The position numbers were made by a program, and so were the translations under genes. DNA of 64,000 nt from Treponema vincentii F0403 (lineage in GTDB: Bacteria; Spirochaetota; Spirochaetia; Treponematales; Treponemataceae): contig NZ_KE332512.1 in the NCBI RefSeq assembly GCF_000412995.1, positions 1,123,847-1,187,846 of the forward strand, in the 5' to 3' direction. Below are positions 44,448 through 52,521 of the stretch, in pieces. Below the pieces are notes generated by a model. It saw nothing but the letters and a program-made list of their open reading frames with translations. It was not told the DNA's origin and did not search any database. How positions within the stretch are numbered: position 1 is the first letter of the stretch; every line of letters starts with the position of its first letter.

Positions 44448-45821
44448 TTATTTTCCTCCTTGCGCAGCGGCTGCTTTTGCCGCTTCTTTCTGCTTTGCTT
44501 CACGCAACAGCTGCTTTCCGACCTTGAACCGTTGGACGAGCTTTATACGTGCCGGACACACATAAGAACAAATGCCGCATTCAACGCAGTCCATAAGACC
44601 GCAACGGACTGCTTCGTCGAGCTTATTGGCTTTTAACGCACGTATCATAAGAACGGGAGACAGTTGGCAACTACAATGAGTGACACATTTTCCGCATCCG
44701 ATACAGGGGCTTTCTTCATCAAGATTGACTTCTTCGCGCGTTAAGAAAAGAACACCCGACGTATTCTTTTGTACAGGGAAATCCGCGCTCTTCATCGCGA
44801 AGCCCATCATCGGGCCGCCGGAAATAATCTTTGTAACGCCCGGTTTTAAACGCACTACTTCGGGAATAAGGTCACCGATACAGGTACCTATAGGCGCTAT
44901 CGCATTTATCGGATTTTCACAAGCTCCTCCGCCGATCGTAAGCGGACGGTCGATTAACGGCATTCCCTTACGGAACGCATCGGAAATCGCCTTCATTGTT
45001 CCGACATTCTGGACAATACAACCAACCTGAAACGGAAGTCCGCCCGAAGGAATTTCTCTGCCGACAACAGCGGAGGTCAGATTTTTTTCTCCGCCCTGCG
45101 GATATTTTGTTTTGCATAATTCAACGGAAATGTCGTAAGCGCCCGGACCGACAGGATTTTGCTTTATTTTTGCAATCGCTTTTTCGAACACAGGAACCAA
45201 GTGCGTTTTGTTATCCTCAAGTGCAATAATCCCCTTGTCGGCGCCGGTAACGTGCATGATAATCGCCATTCCAATAATCGTTTCAGCGGGATGATACATC
45301 GTAGCAGCGTCGGTGCACAGATACGGCTCGCATTCTGCGGCATTACCTAAAATGTAGTCTATCTTTGCATCCTTAGGAGGGCTCAATTTAACATGTACAG
45401 GGAATGAAGCACCGCCCATACCGGTTATACCGGCCTCGCGGATACGTTTAAGGGCATCCTCTTTTGTGCAGGTGAAGGGATCAAGCGGTTCCATAAAAGA
45501 CTCGGAAGTGTCCTCGCCCGCTTGAATTGCGATACAAAGTGCGTCCGTATTACCGGTAACGAGATGGGGTTCTATTTTCTTTACGGTACCGGAGATCGAA
45601 GCATGTACCGGCGCAGACATAAACTTGTCTGTTTCCGCTATTTTTTGACCTCGTACAACCGTATCTCCAACCTTTACTAACGGAGTATTCGGAGCACCGC
45701 CTTGGGTAACCGGAATCCATACCATCTTTGTAGATGGCATGACGGCCAAGACTTCGGATTCGGCGGAAATCGCTTTCCGCTCTGGAGGGTGACAGCCCCC
45801 CTTAAATGACTTAGTACTCAT
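44448..45821 (-). CDS. rnfC: Rnf complex subunit RnfC
   Basis: This 457-residue cytoplasmic subunit has the typical start FKGGCHPPERK, a barrel-sandwich/NADH-binding part with GITGMGGASFPVHVKL, and two Fe-S motifs (CIGCGKCVTHCSCQ, CVECGICSYVCP). It passes electrons to NAD+. It is first of rnfCDGEAB, the standard order. The family N-terminus fixes the ATG at 45821, which lies 6 nt after a consensus -10 box, so the mRNA is probably leaderless. Confidence 0.95.
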   Translation of the reverse strand: MSTKSFKGGCHPPERKAISAESEVLAVMPSTKMVWIPVTQGGAPNTPLVKVGDTVVRGQKIAETDKFMSAPVHASISGTVKKIEPHLVTGNTDALCIAIQAGEDTSESFMEPLDPFTCTKEDALKRIREAGITGMGGASFPVHVKLSPPKDAKIDYILGNAAECEPYLCTDAATMYHPAETIIGMAIIMHVTGADKGIIALEDNKTHLVPVFEKAIAKIKQNPVGPGAYDISVELCKTKYPQGGEKNLTSAVVGREIPSGGLPFQVGCIVQNVGTMKAISDAFRKGMPLIDRPLTIGGGACENPINAIAPIGTCIGDLIPEVVRLKPGVTKIISGGPMMGFAMKSADFPVQKNTSGVLFLTREEVNLDEESPCIGCGKCVTHCSCQLSPVLMIRALKANKLDEAVRCGLMDCVECGICSYVCPARIKLVQRFKVGKQLLREAKQKEAAKAAAAQGGK

Positions 45822-45827
45822 TCTTTT

Positions 45828-45856
45828 ATTATATAAAACATCGTATTATCAGTCAA
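45828..45856 (-). promoter_or_regulatory. Promoter of the rnf operon, probably leaderless
   Basis: On the minus strand TTGACT (45856-45851) and TATAAT (45833-45828) are spaced by 17 nt; AAAAGA and the rnfC ATG follow immediately. Confidence 0.75.
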
Positions 45857-45871
45857 GAAAAAAAACACGAT

Positions 45872-46024
45872 TGAATCAGGAGAAACGCACCAGACTCCTT
45901 TCCGGATTTCCCCGCAAAATCAGGGGACTGTTCAAGCAGAATTGAACCTCTTCGCGGTTCAAATGCTCGCCCAGCCCCCCTGATTTTGCGATTTATATTT
46001 ACCCGTCTGATGCGTTTCCTCCTT
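45872..46024. repeat. Nested inverted-repeat element between rnf and fabV
   Basis: Three inverted repeats are nested. Outer: AGGAGAAACGCACCAGAC near 45878-45895 against GTCTGATGCGTTTCCTCCT near 46005-46022. Middle: CGCAAAATCAGGGG against CCCCTGATTTTGCG. Inner: TTGAACC against GGTTCAA. The left flank resembles 33329-33352. The rest of the 45857-46208 interval holds a half-copy of the CTAAAAA hairpin and no gene. Confidence 0.65.
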
Positions 46025-46087
46025 TGCTGGAAAAATGGAAGGTACTATCGGCAAACGGTAAAAACTGATAAACTAAGCAATCGAGTT

Positions 46088-46121
46088 CTCTAAGAGCCCT
46101 GTTAGATTTTTAGAGATGCCC
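46088..46121. repeat. Degenerate copy of the CTCTAAAAA hairpin
   Basis: The right arm ATTTTTAGAGATGCCC is nearly identical to the right arm at 24472-24488, while the left arm is reduced to CTCTAA. Confidence 0.5.
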
Positions 46122-46208
46122 GGCAAGCAATAATTTGTATACCGTGCATTGCCAATCATGGCGTAATGATGCATTATAAATGACTAATATAGCAAGGAGC
46201 AGAAAAGT

Positions 46209-47405
46209 ATGAGTATGAAACCGATGTTGAGGAGCAATATCTGTTTAAACGCGCACCCTCAAGGATGTAAAAAAGCGGTTGAAGATCAAATCGCATATAC
46301 GAGAAAACGGGCGGCTTCTCACCCGGCGAGAACGGCAACACCGAAAAATGTTCTTGTGATCGGCTGTTCGGGCGGATACGGACTGGCAAGCCGCATTACG
46401 GCAGCCTTCGGATACGGTGCTGCAACGATCGGCGTCTCGTATGAGAAAGCCGGTTCCGAAAAAAAGTGGGGAACACCCGGCTGGTATAACAACTTAGCGG
46501 TTGACGCCGCGGCGAAAGAGGCAGGGCTTATCTCCGTTACGATAAACGGCGATGCGTTCTCCGATGCTATCAAGGCACAAGTGATTGACGAAGCAAAAAA
46601 GCTCAATATTAAGTTCGATTTAATAGTATACAGCGTGGCAAGTTCCGTGCGTACCGACCCCGACACCGGCGTTACCTACCGCTCGGCGCTCAAGCCGTTC
46701 GGGAAACCGTTTACCGGAAAAACCCTCGACCCGTTTACCGGTGCACTCACCGAAATTACGGCGGAACCGGCTACCGATGAAGAGGCCGCCGCTACCGTAA
46801 AGGTCATGGGCGGTGAGGACTGGCAGCGGTGGATAGAAAAACTCGGCGCTGCGGATGTACTGGCGCAAGGCTGCATCACCGTTGCGTATTCCTATATCGG
46901 GCCGGAAGCGACACAGGCGCTGTACCGCAAGGGCACCATCGGCAAGGCAAAGGAGCATTTGGAAGCCACCGCCCATTCGTTGAACACCAAGCTCGCAGCC
47001 TTAAAAGGGCAGGCATTTGTGTCGGTTAACAAAGGATTGGTAACCCGTGCAAGCGCCGTCATCCCCGTTATTCCGCTCTATTTGGCAAGCCTTTTTAAGG
47101 TGATGAAGGAGAAAGGCACCCACGAAGGCTGCATCGAACAGATCAACCGCCTCTTTGACAGCCGTCTCTACACGGCGGACGGTGTTATCCCGACAGATAA
47201 CGAAAACCGTATCCGCATCGACGACTGGGAATTGGACGAAGGAGTGCAATCCGCCGTTGCAAAGATTATGGCAACCGTTACCGACGAGACCAGCCGCAAA
47301 CTCACTGACGTGGACGAGTACCGGCACGACTTTTTGGCTATTAACGGATTCGATATTGCCGGCATCGATTATGATACCGAGATTGACCGGTTCGACCGGA
47401 TATAA
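46209..47405 (+). CDS. fabV: Trans-2-enoyl-CoA/ACP reductase (FabV/Ter)
   Basis: This 398-residue NADH-dependent reductase matches FabV/Ter, a family well studied in T. denticola. The Rossmann motif is VIGCSGGYGLASRI (about 50-63), and the catalytic pair is Y239 and K248 with the diagnostic eight-residue spacing. It reduces the double bond of enoyl-CoA or enoyl-ACP. AAGGAG lies 9 nt before the ATG. Here it precedes accBCDA, which suggests a biosynthetic role as enoyl-ACP reductase; a role in butyrate-type fermentation remains possible. Confidence 0.95.
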   Translation: MSMKPMLRSNICLNAHPQGCKKAVEDQIAYTRKRAASHPARTATPKNVLVIGCSGGYGLASRITAAFGYGAATIGVSYEKAGSEKKWGTPGWYNNLAVDAAAKEAGLISVTINGDAFSDAIKAQVIDEAKKLNIKFDLIVYSVASSVRTDPDTGVTYRSALKPFGKPFTGKTLDPFTGALTEITAEPATDEEAAATVKVMGGEDWQRWIEKLGAADVLAQGCITVAYSYIGPEATQALYRKGTIGKAKEHLEATAHSLNTKLAALKGQAFVSVNKGLVTRASAVIPVIPLYLASLFKVMKEKGTHEGCIEQINRLFDSRLYTADGVIPTDNENRIRIDDWELDEGVQSAVAKIMATVTDETSRKLTDVDEYRHDFLAINGFDIAGIDYDTEIDRFDRI

Positions 47406-47414
47406 CAGGGAAAC

Positions 47415-47440
47415 TGTCCGAAAACTAACATTTTTGGACA
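47415..47440 (+). terminator. Hairpin between fabV and accB
   Basis: TGTCCGAAAA pairs with TTTTTGGACA around CTAACA. It may attenuate read-through from fabV into accB. Confidence 0.45.
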
Positions 47441-47479
47441 AACCCAAGAAGATTATTAGGATTTACACAGAGAAAGAAC

Positions 47480-48073
47480 ATGAACGAAAAATTTATTTTG
47501 AATGTCTTTGACAAATTTGAAAAAAGCTCGGCTGTGCTGCTCCATATAAAGGAAGGAGAAGCGGAGCTGACCTTAAAAAAAGAGGCAGCCTATCAGAACG
47601 TACCGGCGGTACAGCCGTTTGCGCTGCAAAATCCCCCTGCGCAGCCGGTTTTACCTGCAGATGCGAACGGATACGCCGCAGCGGGAGTTGGAGTACCGAA
47701 TAGTGCGGCAAATCCAGCTGCAGCGGGTATGCAGGGATCAGCTGCCGGTTCTACCGGTACGGGAACAAATCAGCTCGGTACAACTTCGGCGGGAACGGTT
47801 AATGCAACTGCCGGAATGTCCGGCGCCGATGCACACCTCGTTACCGTTAAAAGCCCCATTGTCGGCTCATTCTACCGTTCACCCTCCCCCGACGCCCCCG
47901 CGTATGTCGAAAAAGGTTCCAAGGTTTCAAAGGGACAGCCGCTGTGCATCCTTGAAGCAATGAAGATGATGAACACCCTTGAGTGCGAATACGACGGAAC
48001 GGTCGAAGAAATTCTTGCGGCAAACGGTGATTTGGTTGAGTTTGACCAGCCGCTCTTTACAATCAGGATCTAA
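47480..48073 (+). CDS. accB: Biotin carboxyl carrier protein
   Basis: This 197-residue protein has a short N-terminal domain, a long Ala/Gly/Pro/Thr-rich flexible linker (about 50-115) and a biotinyl domain with the motif EAMKMMN; K162 is the biotin site. It carries carboxybiotin between AccC and the AccDA transferase in malonyl-CoA synthesis. The linker is longer than average. accC begins 2 nt after its stop. Confidence 0.94.
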   Translation: MNEKFILNVFDKFEKSSAVLLHIKEGEAELTLKKEAAYQNVPAVQPFALQNPPAQPVLPADANGYAAAGVGVPNSAANPAAAGMQGSAAGSTGTGTNQLGTTSAGTVNATAGMSGADAHLVTVKSPIVGSFYRSPSPDAPAYVEKGSKVSKGQPLCILEAMKMMNTLECEYDGTVEEILAANGDLVEFDQPLFTIRI

Positions 48074-48075
48074 GT

Positions 48076-49398
48076 ATGATACGGAAAATGCTGATTGCAA
48101 ACCGCGGTGAAATTGCCGTCCGCGTTATCCGCGCCTGCCGCGAAATGGGCATTGAAACGGTCGCTGTGTATTCAACTGCCGATAAAGAATGTCTGCACGT
48201 ACAGTTAGCGGACCATGCGGTGTGTATTGGCCCGCCGCCTTCTTCCAAAAGTTATTTGAACAAGGATGCGCTGATCACCGCCGCGCTCTGTACCGGCTGC
48301 GATGCCGTGCACCCCGGGGTCGGCTTCCTGTCGGAAAATGCGGATTTTGCACGTGAGGTAGAAAAATCCCGTATGTTCTGGATTGGACCTAAACCAGACA
48401 CTATAGAAATGCTCGGCGATAAGGTAAGAGCGCGGGAAACCGCTCAAAAAAGCGGACTGCCGATTACCCCCGGCTCTAAGGGCGCAATTACAACCAAAGA
48501 ACAAGCGGCGGAAACCGCGAAGGAATGCGGTTATCCGGTTATCATCAAGGCAGCCTCAGGCGGCGGCGGCAAGGGAATGCGCATTGTCTGGAAAGAAGCC
48601 GACTTAGCCGAAAACCTCGCCATCGCATCCTCGGAGGCAGAAGCCAATTTTGCCGACGGGACGGTGTACATCGAAAAATACTTGAGCGACCCGCGCCATG
48701 TTGAGCTGCAGGTTATCGGCGACGGTGCTGGCGGTGTTGCGATTCTCGGCGAACGGGACTGTTCCGTGCAGCGGAATCACCAAAAGTTAATAGAAGAAAG
48801 TCCTTCACAGGCAGTAAGCGACGCAATGTACGATGCGATGTGTGCCGGGGCAAAGAAGCTTTTTTCCACGCTCAAGTATTGCGGAGCGGGTACCATCGAA
48901 TTTCTCGTCTCCGGTGATCAGTTTTATTTTATGGAAGTGAATGCGCGTGTGCAGGTTGAACACCCCGTCTCCGAGATGGTAACCGGCACGGATATTATCC
49001 GTGAGCAGATCACCGTATGTACAGGCGGCAAAATGTCGCTGCCCGACGGCGTGCTACCGGTAAAGGGCTGGGCAATCGAAGCCCGCATCAATGCGCGTAC
49101 CCCCGGTTTGATTACCAAGTTACGGATACCCGGCGGAAACGGCGTCCGCTTCGACGGCTTTCTCTATCAGGGCTATAAGGTGGTACCCTTCTACGATTCT
49201 ATGATTGCAAAGCTGATTGTACACGGCGCAGACCGGGCGCAGACCATTAAAAAGCTGCTCTGTGCGCTGGATGAGCTGCACATCGAAGGTATCCAAACCA
49301 ATATCGAAGAGCAAAAAACTATTTTGCGGTCGGCTCAGTTCCAATCGGGCACCTTCGGCACCAGTCTCTATGCACAATTATTTGAGGGAGAAAAATAA
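48076..49398 (+). CDS. accC: Biotin carboxylase
   Basis: This 440-residue enzyme matches AccC: N-terminal KMLIANRGEIAVRVIRACRE, the ATP-grasp glycine loop KAASGGGGKGMRIV, a catalytic ERDCSVQRNHQKLIEESPS segment and FMEVNARVQVEHPVSEMVTG, given as NARVQVEHPV. It carboxylates the biotin of AccB using ATP and bicarbonate. Its stop overlaps the accD start (TAATG). Confidence 0.96.
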   Translation: MIRKMLIANRGEIAVRVIRACREMGIETVAVYSTADKECLHVQLADHAVCIGPPPSSKSYLNKDALITAALCTGCDAVHPGVGFLSENADFAREVEKSRMFWIGPKPDTIEMLGDKVRARETAQKSGLPITPGSKGAITTKEQAAETAKECGYPVIIKAASGGGGKGMRIVWKEADLAENLAIASSEAEANFADGTVYIEKYLSDPRHVELQVIGDGAGGVAILGERDCSVQRNHQKLIEESPSQAVSDAMYDAMCAGAKKLFSTLKYCGAGTIEFLVSGDQFYFMEVNARVQVEHPVSEMVTGTDIIREQITVCTGGKMSLPDGVLPVKGWAIEARINARTPGLITKLRIPGGNGVRFDGFLYQGYKVVPFYDSMIAKLIVHGADRAQTIKKLLCALDELHIEGIQTNIEEQKTILRSAQFQSGTFGTSLYAQLFEGEK

Positions 49399-50180
49399 TG
49401 GAATGTCCTCATTGTAAAAAACAATATGAGCGAGAAATACTTTTGAAATACTTGATGGTATGCCCCGACTGCGGCTGCCATCTCCGAATGGATGTATCAG
49501 AGCGAATTGCCTATCTTGCCGATAAAGATACGTTTGAAGAACTTGATCCTACTTTGCGAACGATGAATCCTATTCAGATGGCAGGGTATGAAGAAAAAAT
49601 CTCCGCTGCGGAAGCAAAAACCTCGATGAATGAGGCGGTCGTTACCGGCAAGTGTAAGATAGAAGGTAGGGATGCGCTTTTAGGCATTATGTCGTTCGAC
49701 TTCCTCGGCGGTTCGATGGGTTCGGTTGTCGGGGAAAAGATTTCACGGCTGATGATGAAAGGAGCCGCAGAACGGATACCGGTAATTATCTACGCAACAT
49801 CGGGCGGCGCGCGTATGCAGGAAGGTCTTTTCTCGCTGATGCAGATGGCGAAGACCTCAAGCGCGGCGGCAGAACTGGATGATAAGGGCGTCCCGCTTTT
49901 TATCATGCTGTGCGACCCCACGACCGGCGGTGTAACGGCAAGCTTTGCGATGCTCGGTGATATTATCGCAGCGGAACCCAATGCGCTGATCGGCTTTGCA
50001 GGACCACGCGTTATCGAAGGCACTATTCATCAGCAACTGCCGGAAGGTTTTCAGCGTGCCGAATTTCAGCTTAAAAAAGGTTTTGTCGACTGCATTGTAC
50101 CGCGCATCGAGCAAAAGCACTTTTTTGCCGTGATGATCGATGCCCATATAAATCCGCCGTTCGGCAAGGAAAGGAAATAA
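49398..50180 (+). CDS. accD: Acetyl-CoA carboxylase carboxyltransferase beta
   Basis: This 260-residue subunit has the N-terminal zinc ribbon C3-x2-C6...C22-x2-C25 and a crotonase-type carboxyltransferase domain with ATSGGARMQEGLFSLMQM and DPTTGGVTASFA. It forms the transferase with AccA. It shares one base with the accC stop and is followed after 1 nt by accA. Confidence 0.95.
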   Translation: MECPHCKKQYEREILLKYLMVCPDCGCHLRMDVSERIAYLADKDTFEELDPTLRTMNPIQMAGYEEKISAAEAKTSMNEAVVTGKCKIEGRDALLGIMSFDFLGGSMGSVVGEKISRLMMKGAAERIPVIIYATSGGARMQEGLFSLMQMAKTSSAAAELDDKGVPLFIMLCDPTTGGVTASFAMLGDIIAAEPNALIGFAGPRVIEGTIHQQLPEGFQRAEFQLKKGFVDCIVPRIEQKHFFAVMIDAHINPPFGKERK

Positions 50181-50181
50181 C

Positions 50182-51114
50182 ATGAGTAAAGAAAACGAAC
50201 AGAAAACCGATCAGACCGAGCTTTTAATCGGCTTGCGCGATATTGCGGATAAATACGGACTCGACATTACCACCGAGTTAAAAACGATAACCGAAAAGCT
50301 GCAAGCAAGTTCCGCAATTTCGCAAGTATGGCGGAAGATTGAACTCGCCCGGCACAACGACCGTCCGCGCGCCCTCGATTATATCGATATGATTTTTGAT
50401 AACTTCATCGAGCTGCACGGCGACCGCTGCTTCGGCGACGACCCCGCGCTGATAGGCGGCATTGCCTTTATCAATGGGATACCGGTAACGGTTATCGGCA
50501 ACCAGAAGGGGCGGAACTTGCGGGAAACCATCGACCGGAACGGCGGCATGGCAAACCCCGAAGGCTATCGAAAGGCGCTCAGGCTTATCAAACAAGCGGA
50601 AAAATTCCACCGCCCCATCATCACCTTTGTGGACACGCAGGGCGCCTATCCGGGACTCGGTTCGGAGGAACGAGGCATCGCCGAAGCTATCGCGGTCAAC
50701 TTACGTGAACTCAGCCGCGTTAAAGCACCGGTCATCTGCTTTGTCATTGGAGAAGGCGGCTCAGGCGGTGCTCTTGGCATCGGCGTCGGCGATAAGGTGT
50801 ATATGCTGGAGAATGCGATTTTCTCGGTTATCTCGCCGGAAGGCTGTGCGTCTATCCTATTGCGGGACTCGAGCAAAGCGAAAGATGCTGCCGCGATGCT
50901 GAAAATTACCAGTCGCGAGGTATTGGGGCTCAAACTGATTAACGGCGTTATTGAAGAGCCGGTAGACGGCGCCCATACCAATCCGCAAAAAGCGGCGGAC
51001 AAAATACGGGCTCAAATCCTGCACGACCTAGCGGATCTCTGCAAGCGCGACCCCAAAGTCTTGGTACGGTACCGCCGCAAAAAGATACACGCCATCGGGC
51101 TTTTCTCCGAATAA
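50182..51114 (+). CDS. accA: Acetyl-CoA carboxylase carboxyltransferase alpha
   Basis: This 310-residue subunit has the AccA pattern: WRKIELARHNDRPRALDYI, GDRCFGDDPALIGGIA, FVDTQGAYPGLGSEERGIAEAIA (here split: TQGAYPGLGSEERG) and GEGGSGGALGIGVGDKV. Together with AccD it transfers CO2 from biotin to acetyl-CoA. It is last of the fabV-accBCDA cluster and is followed by a strong terminator. Confidence 0.96.
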   Translation: MSKENEQKTDQTELLIGLRDIADKYGLDITTELKTITEKLQASSAISQVWRKIELARHNDRPRALDYIDMIFDNFIELHGDRCFGDDPALIGGIAFINGIPVTVIGNQKGRNLRETIDRNGGMANPEGYRKALRLIKQAEKFHRPIITFVDTQGAYPGLGSEERGIAEAIAVNLRELSRVKAPVICFVIGEGGSGGALGIGVGDKVYMLENAIFSVISPEGCASILLRDSSKAKDAAAMLKITSREVLGLKLINGVIEEPVDGAHTNPQKAADKIRAQILHDLADLCKRDPKVLVRYRRKKIHAIGLFSE

Positions 51115-51116
51115 CA

Positions 51117-51155
51117 AAAAACGCCTCTCAAGCACAAAACTTGAAGAGGCGTTTT
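51117..51155 (+). terminator. Terminator of the acc operon
   Basis: AAAAACGCCTCTCAAG pairs with CTTGAAGAGGCGTTTT (one unpaired base), ending in a T-run. A second weaker structure of the CTAAAAA family follows at about 51178-51212. Confidence 0.8.
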
Positions 51156-51225
51156 ATTCGCTTATTCACTCACAAGCATCCCTAAAAATCTAACGGAATT
51201 TTAGAGACATTTTATTCGATTATTC

Positions 51226-51939
51226 CTATTTCCGGTTTAATGTACCGTTAACCGTTAAAACGTTATCTTTTAATGCAAATTTCAAGGTTCCTTCATAATG
51301 GTAGGCTGCATCGGAGGCAAAAGTATCGTCTTTTAGCGGCACCTTATTCCAATCCAAATCGGACATTTTTGCCGGATCACCGCCTTCTTTGAGGTATTCG
51401 GGTTTGATCATATAACCGGTTTCGATCTTGTCCGTAATATCTTTTGCGATCTTCGCACCGGTTAGGATGTTAAAATTTCCTTTATTGTCGGTTTTTAACT
51501 CATACGCCGTTGCCTTGCGGGCAAACCGTATCGTAAGCGCACCGTCGGTGTTTGTTACTTGGAGTCCGTATTCTTCGACGAATTTCCAATCGGAAAGCGG
51601 GAATAAAAACAGACTGCGCAGTGCTGCCGGAATCGCGGCTTTCTTATCTGCGGCATTGCCTGCATAGCGGACAACATTAAATTCTTTTGTAGACCCCTTT
51701 AAACTGGCCCCCGAAACGGCATCGAATTTATCCTGCACCGTTTCTTGCTTTCCAAGCGTCCAATTAAAATAATTGGATTCATAATCCTGTTTGGCAATGT
51801 TCATTCTAAAATCGATTTTGACATCGGTTGCAGCATCGGTAGCCGCAGCCTTGGAAGATGCAGCATCGGCAGAGCCTGAGGCAAACGAAAAAGCACTTGC
51901 CAAAAAAAGAATCGATAATACGAAAACGGATTTTTTCAT
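51226..51939 (-). CDS. Exported protein, unknown function
   Basis: This 237-residue protein has a clear signal sequence (KKSVFVLSILFLASAFSFASG) with an Ala/Ser/Asp-rich segment after it. The mature part is mostly polar with alternating hydrophobic residues, suggesting beta structure; it ends LKFALKDNVLTVNGTLNRK. AGGAGG lies 8 nt before the ATG. I recognise no domain. It is separated from the sugar transporter by the hairpin array and seems to be its own unit. Confidence 0.72.
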   Translation of the reverse strand: MKKSVFVLSILFLASAFSFASGSADAASSKAAATDAATDVKIDFRMNIAKQDYESNYFNWTLGKQETVQDKFDAVSGASLKGSTKEFNVVRYAGNAADKKAAIPAALRSLFLFPLSDWKFVEEYGLQVTNTDGALTIRFARKATAYELKTDNKGNFNILTGAKIAKDITDKIETGYMIKPEYLKEGGDPAKMSDLDWNKVPLKDDTFASDAAYHYEGTLKFALKDNVLTVNGTLNRK

Positions 51940-52135
51940 AATCCTGTCCTCCTAAAATAAAAGAAAATTTCGGATATTCCGGCTACACACAATTGTTTGC
52001 TTTGTGCAACTTTAGAACATCGAAGTACAGCATAACGGATTTCCTCTTAAAAGTAAAGTATGTTAGCAGAGATCATCTATGGTGAGTATGACACAGCATT
52101 TGATGCATTTGTCTTGTTTATTTTGAGCAACAGCT
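51940..52135. other. Upstream region of the exported protein gene
   Basis: This stretch holds the ribosome site of the 51226-51939 gene and then sequence without coding signal. No promoter stands out. Confidence 0.4.
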
Positions 52136-52518
52136 CTTCCGTAAGCCTTTTGAAAATAGCCTGTTAAGCAGTTGTACGTCCGTGTACAACTGCTTAACGA
52201 CGAGTTTGCACTGCAAACTCGCTTCTGCCTAGAACCACGGACATCCTTGTCCGTTCTAAAACGACGAGGCGCGAGCACAAATTAACCGCAGGCACGCCCA
52301 AAATGAACATCCGTGTTCATTTTGGGCTGCAAGTTTGTAAACAAACTTGTTTCTGTGTGGAACCAGCGGCATACGGTATATAGCCTTCCGTAAGCCTTTT
52401 GAAATAGACGGTGCAGATACAAGAAGTACAGCAAAAAAGTACCGCAGGCGTATCTTTGATACGTTGAGGACACTTTTTTGCTGTACGACGCCGTAGATGC
52501 GCCGTATATTTCAAAAGG
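52136..52518. repeat. Array of six hairpins bounded by CTTTTGAAA repeats
   Basis: Stems found: 52163-52198 (15 bp, GTTAAGCAGTTGTAC arm); 52201-52221 (10 bp, CGAGTTTGCA arm); 52231-52257 (ACGGACA/TGTCCGT plus AGA/TCT); 52296-52327 (14 bp, GCCCAAAATGAACA arm); 52330-52349 (9 bp, CAAGTTTGT arm); 52426-52486 (15 bp, GTACAGCAAAAAAGT arm, with an inner CGTATC/GATACG hairpin). The direct repeat CTTCCGTAAGCCTTTTGAAA is at 52136-52155 and 52385-52404, and its core recurs inverted at 52509-52518. No gene is supported. Confidence 0.8.
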
Positions 52519-52521
52519 TGG

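Noticed and set aside
52136-52518. CRISPR array
   Set aside because: The repeats are palindromes of differing sequence and spacing, without uniform repeats and spacers, and no cas gene is present.
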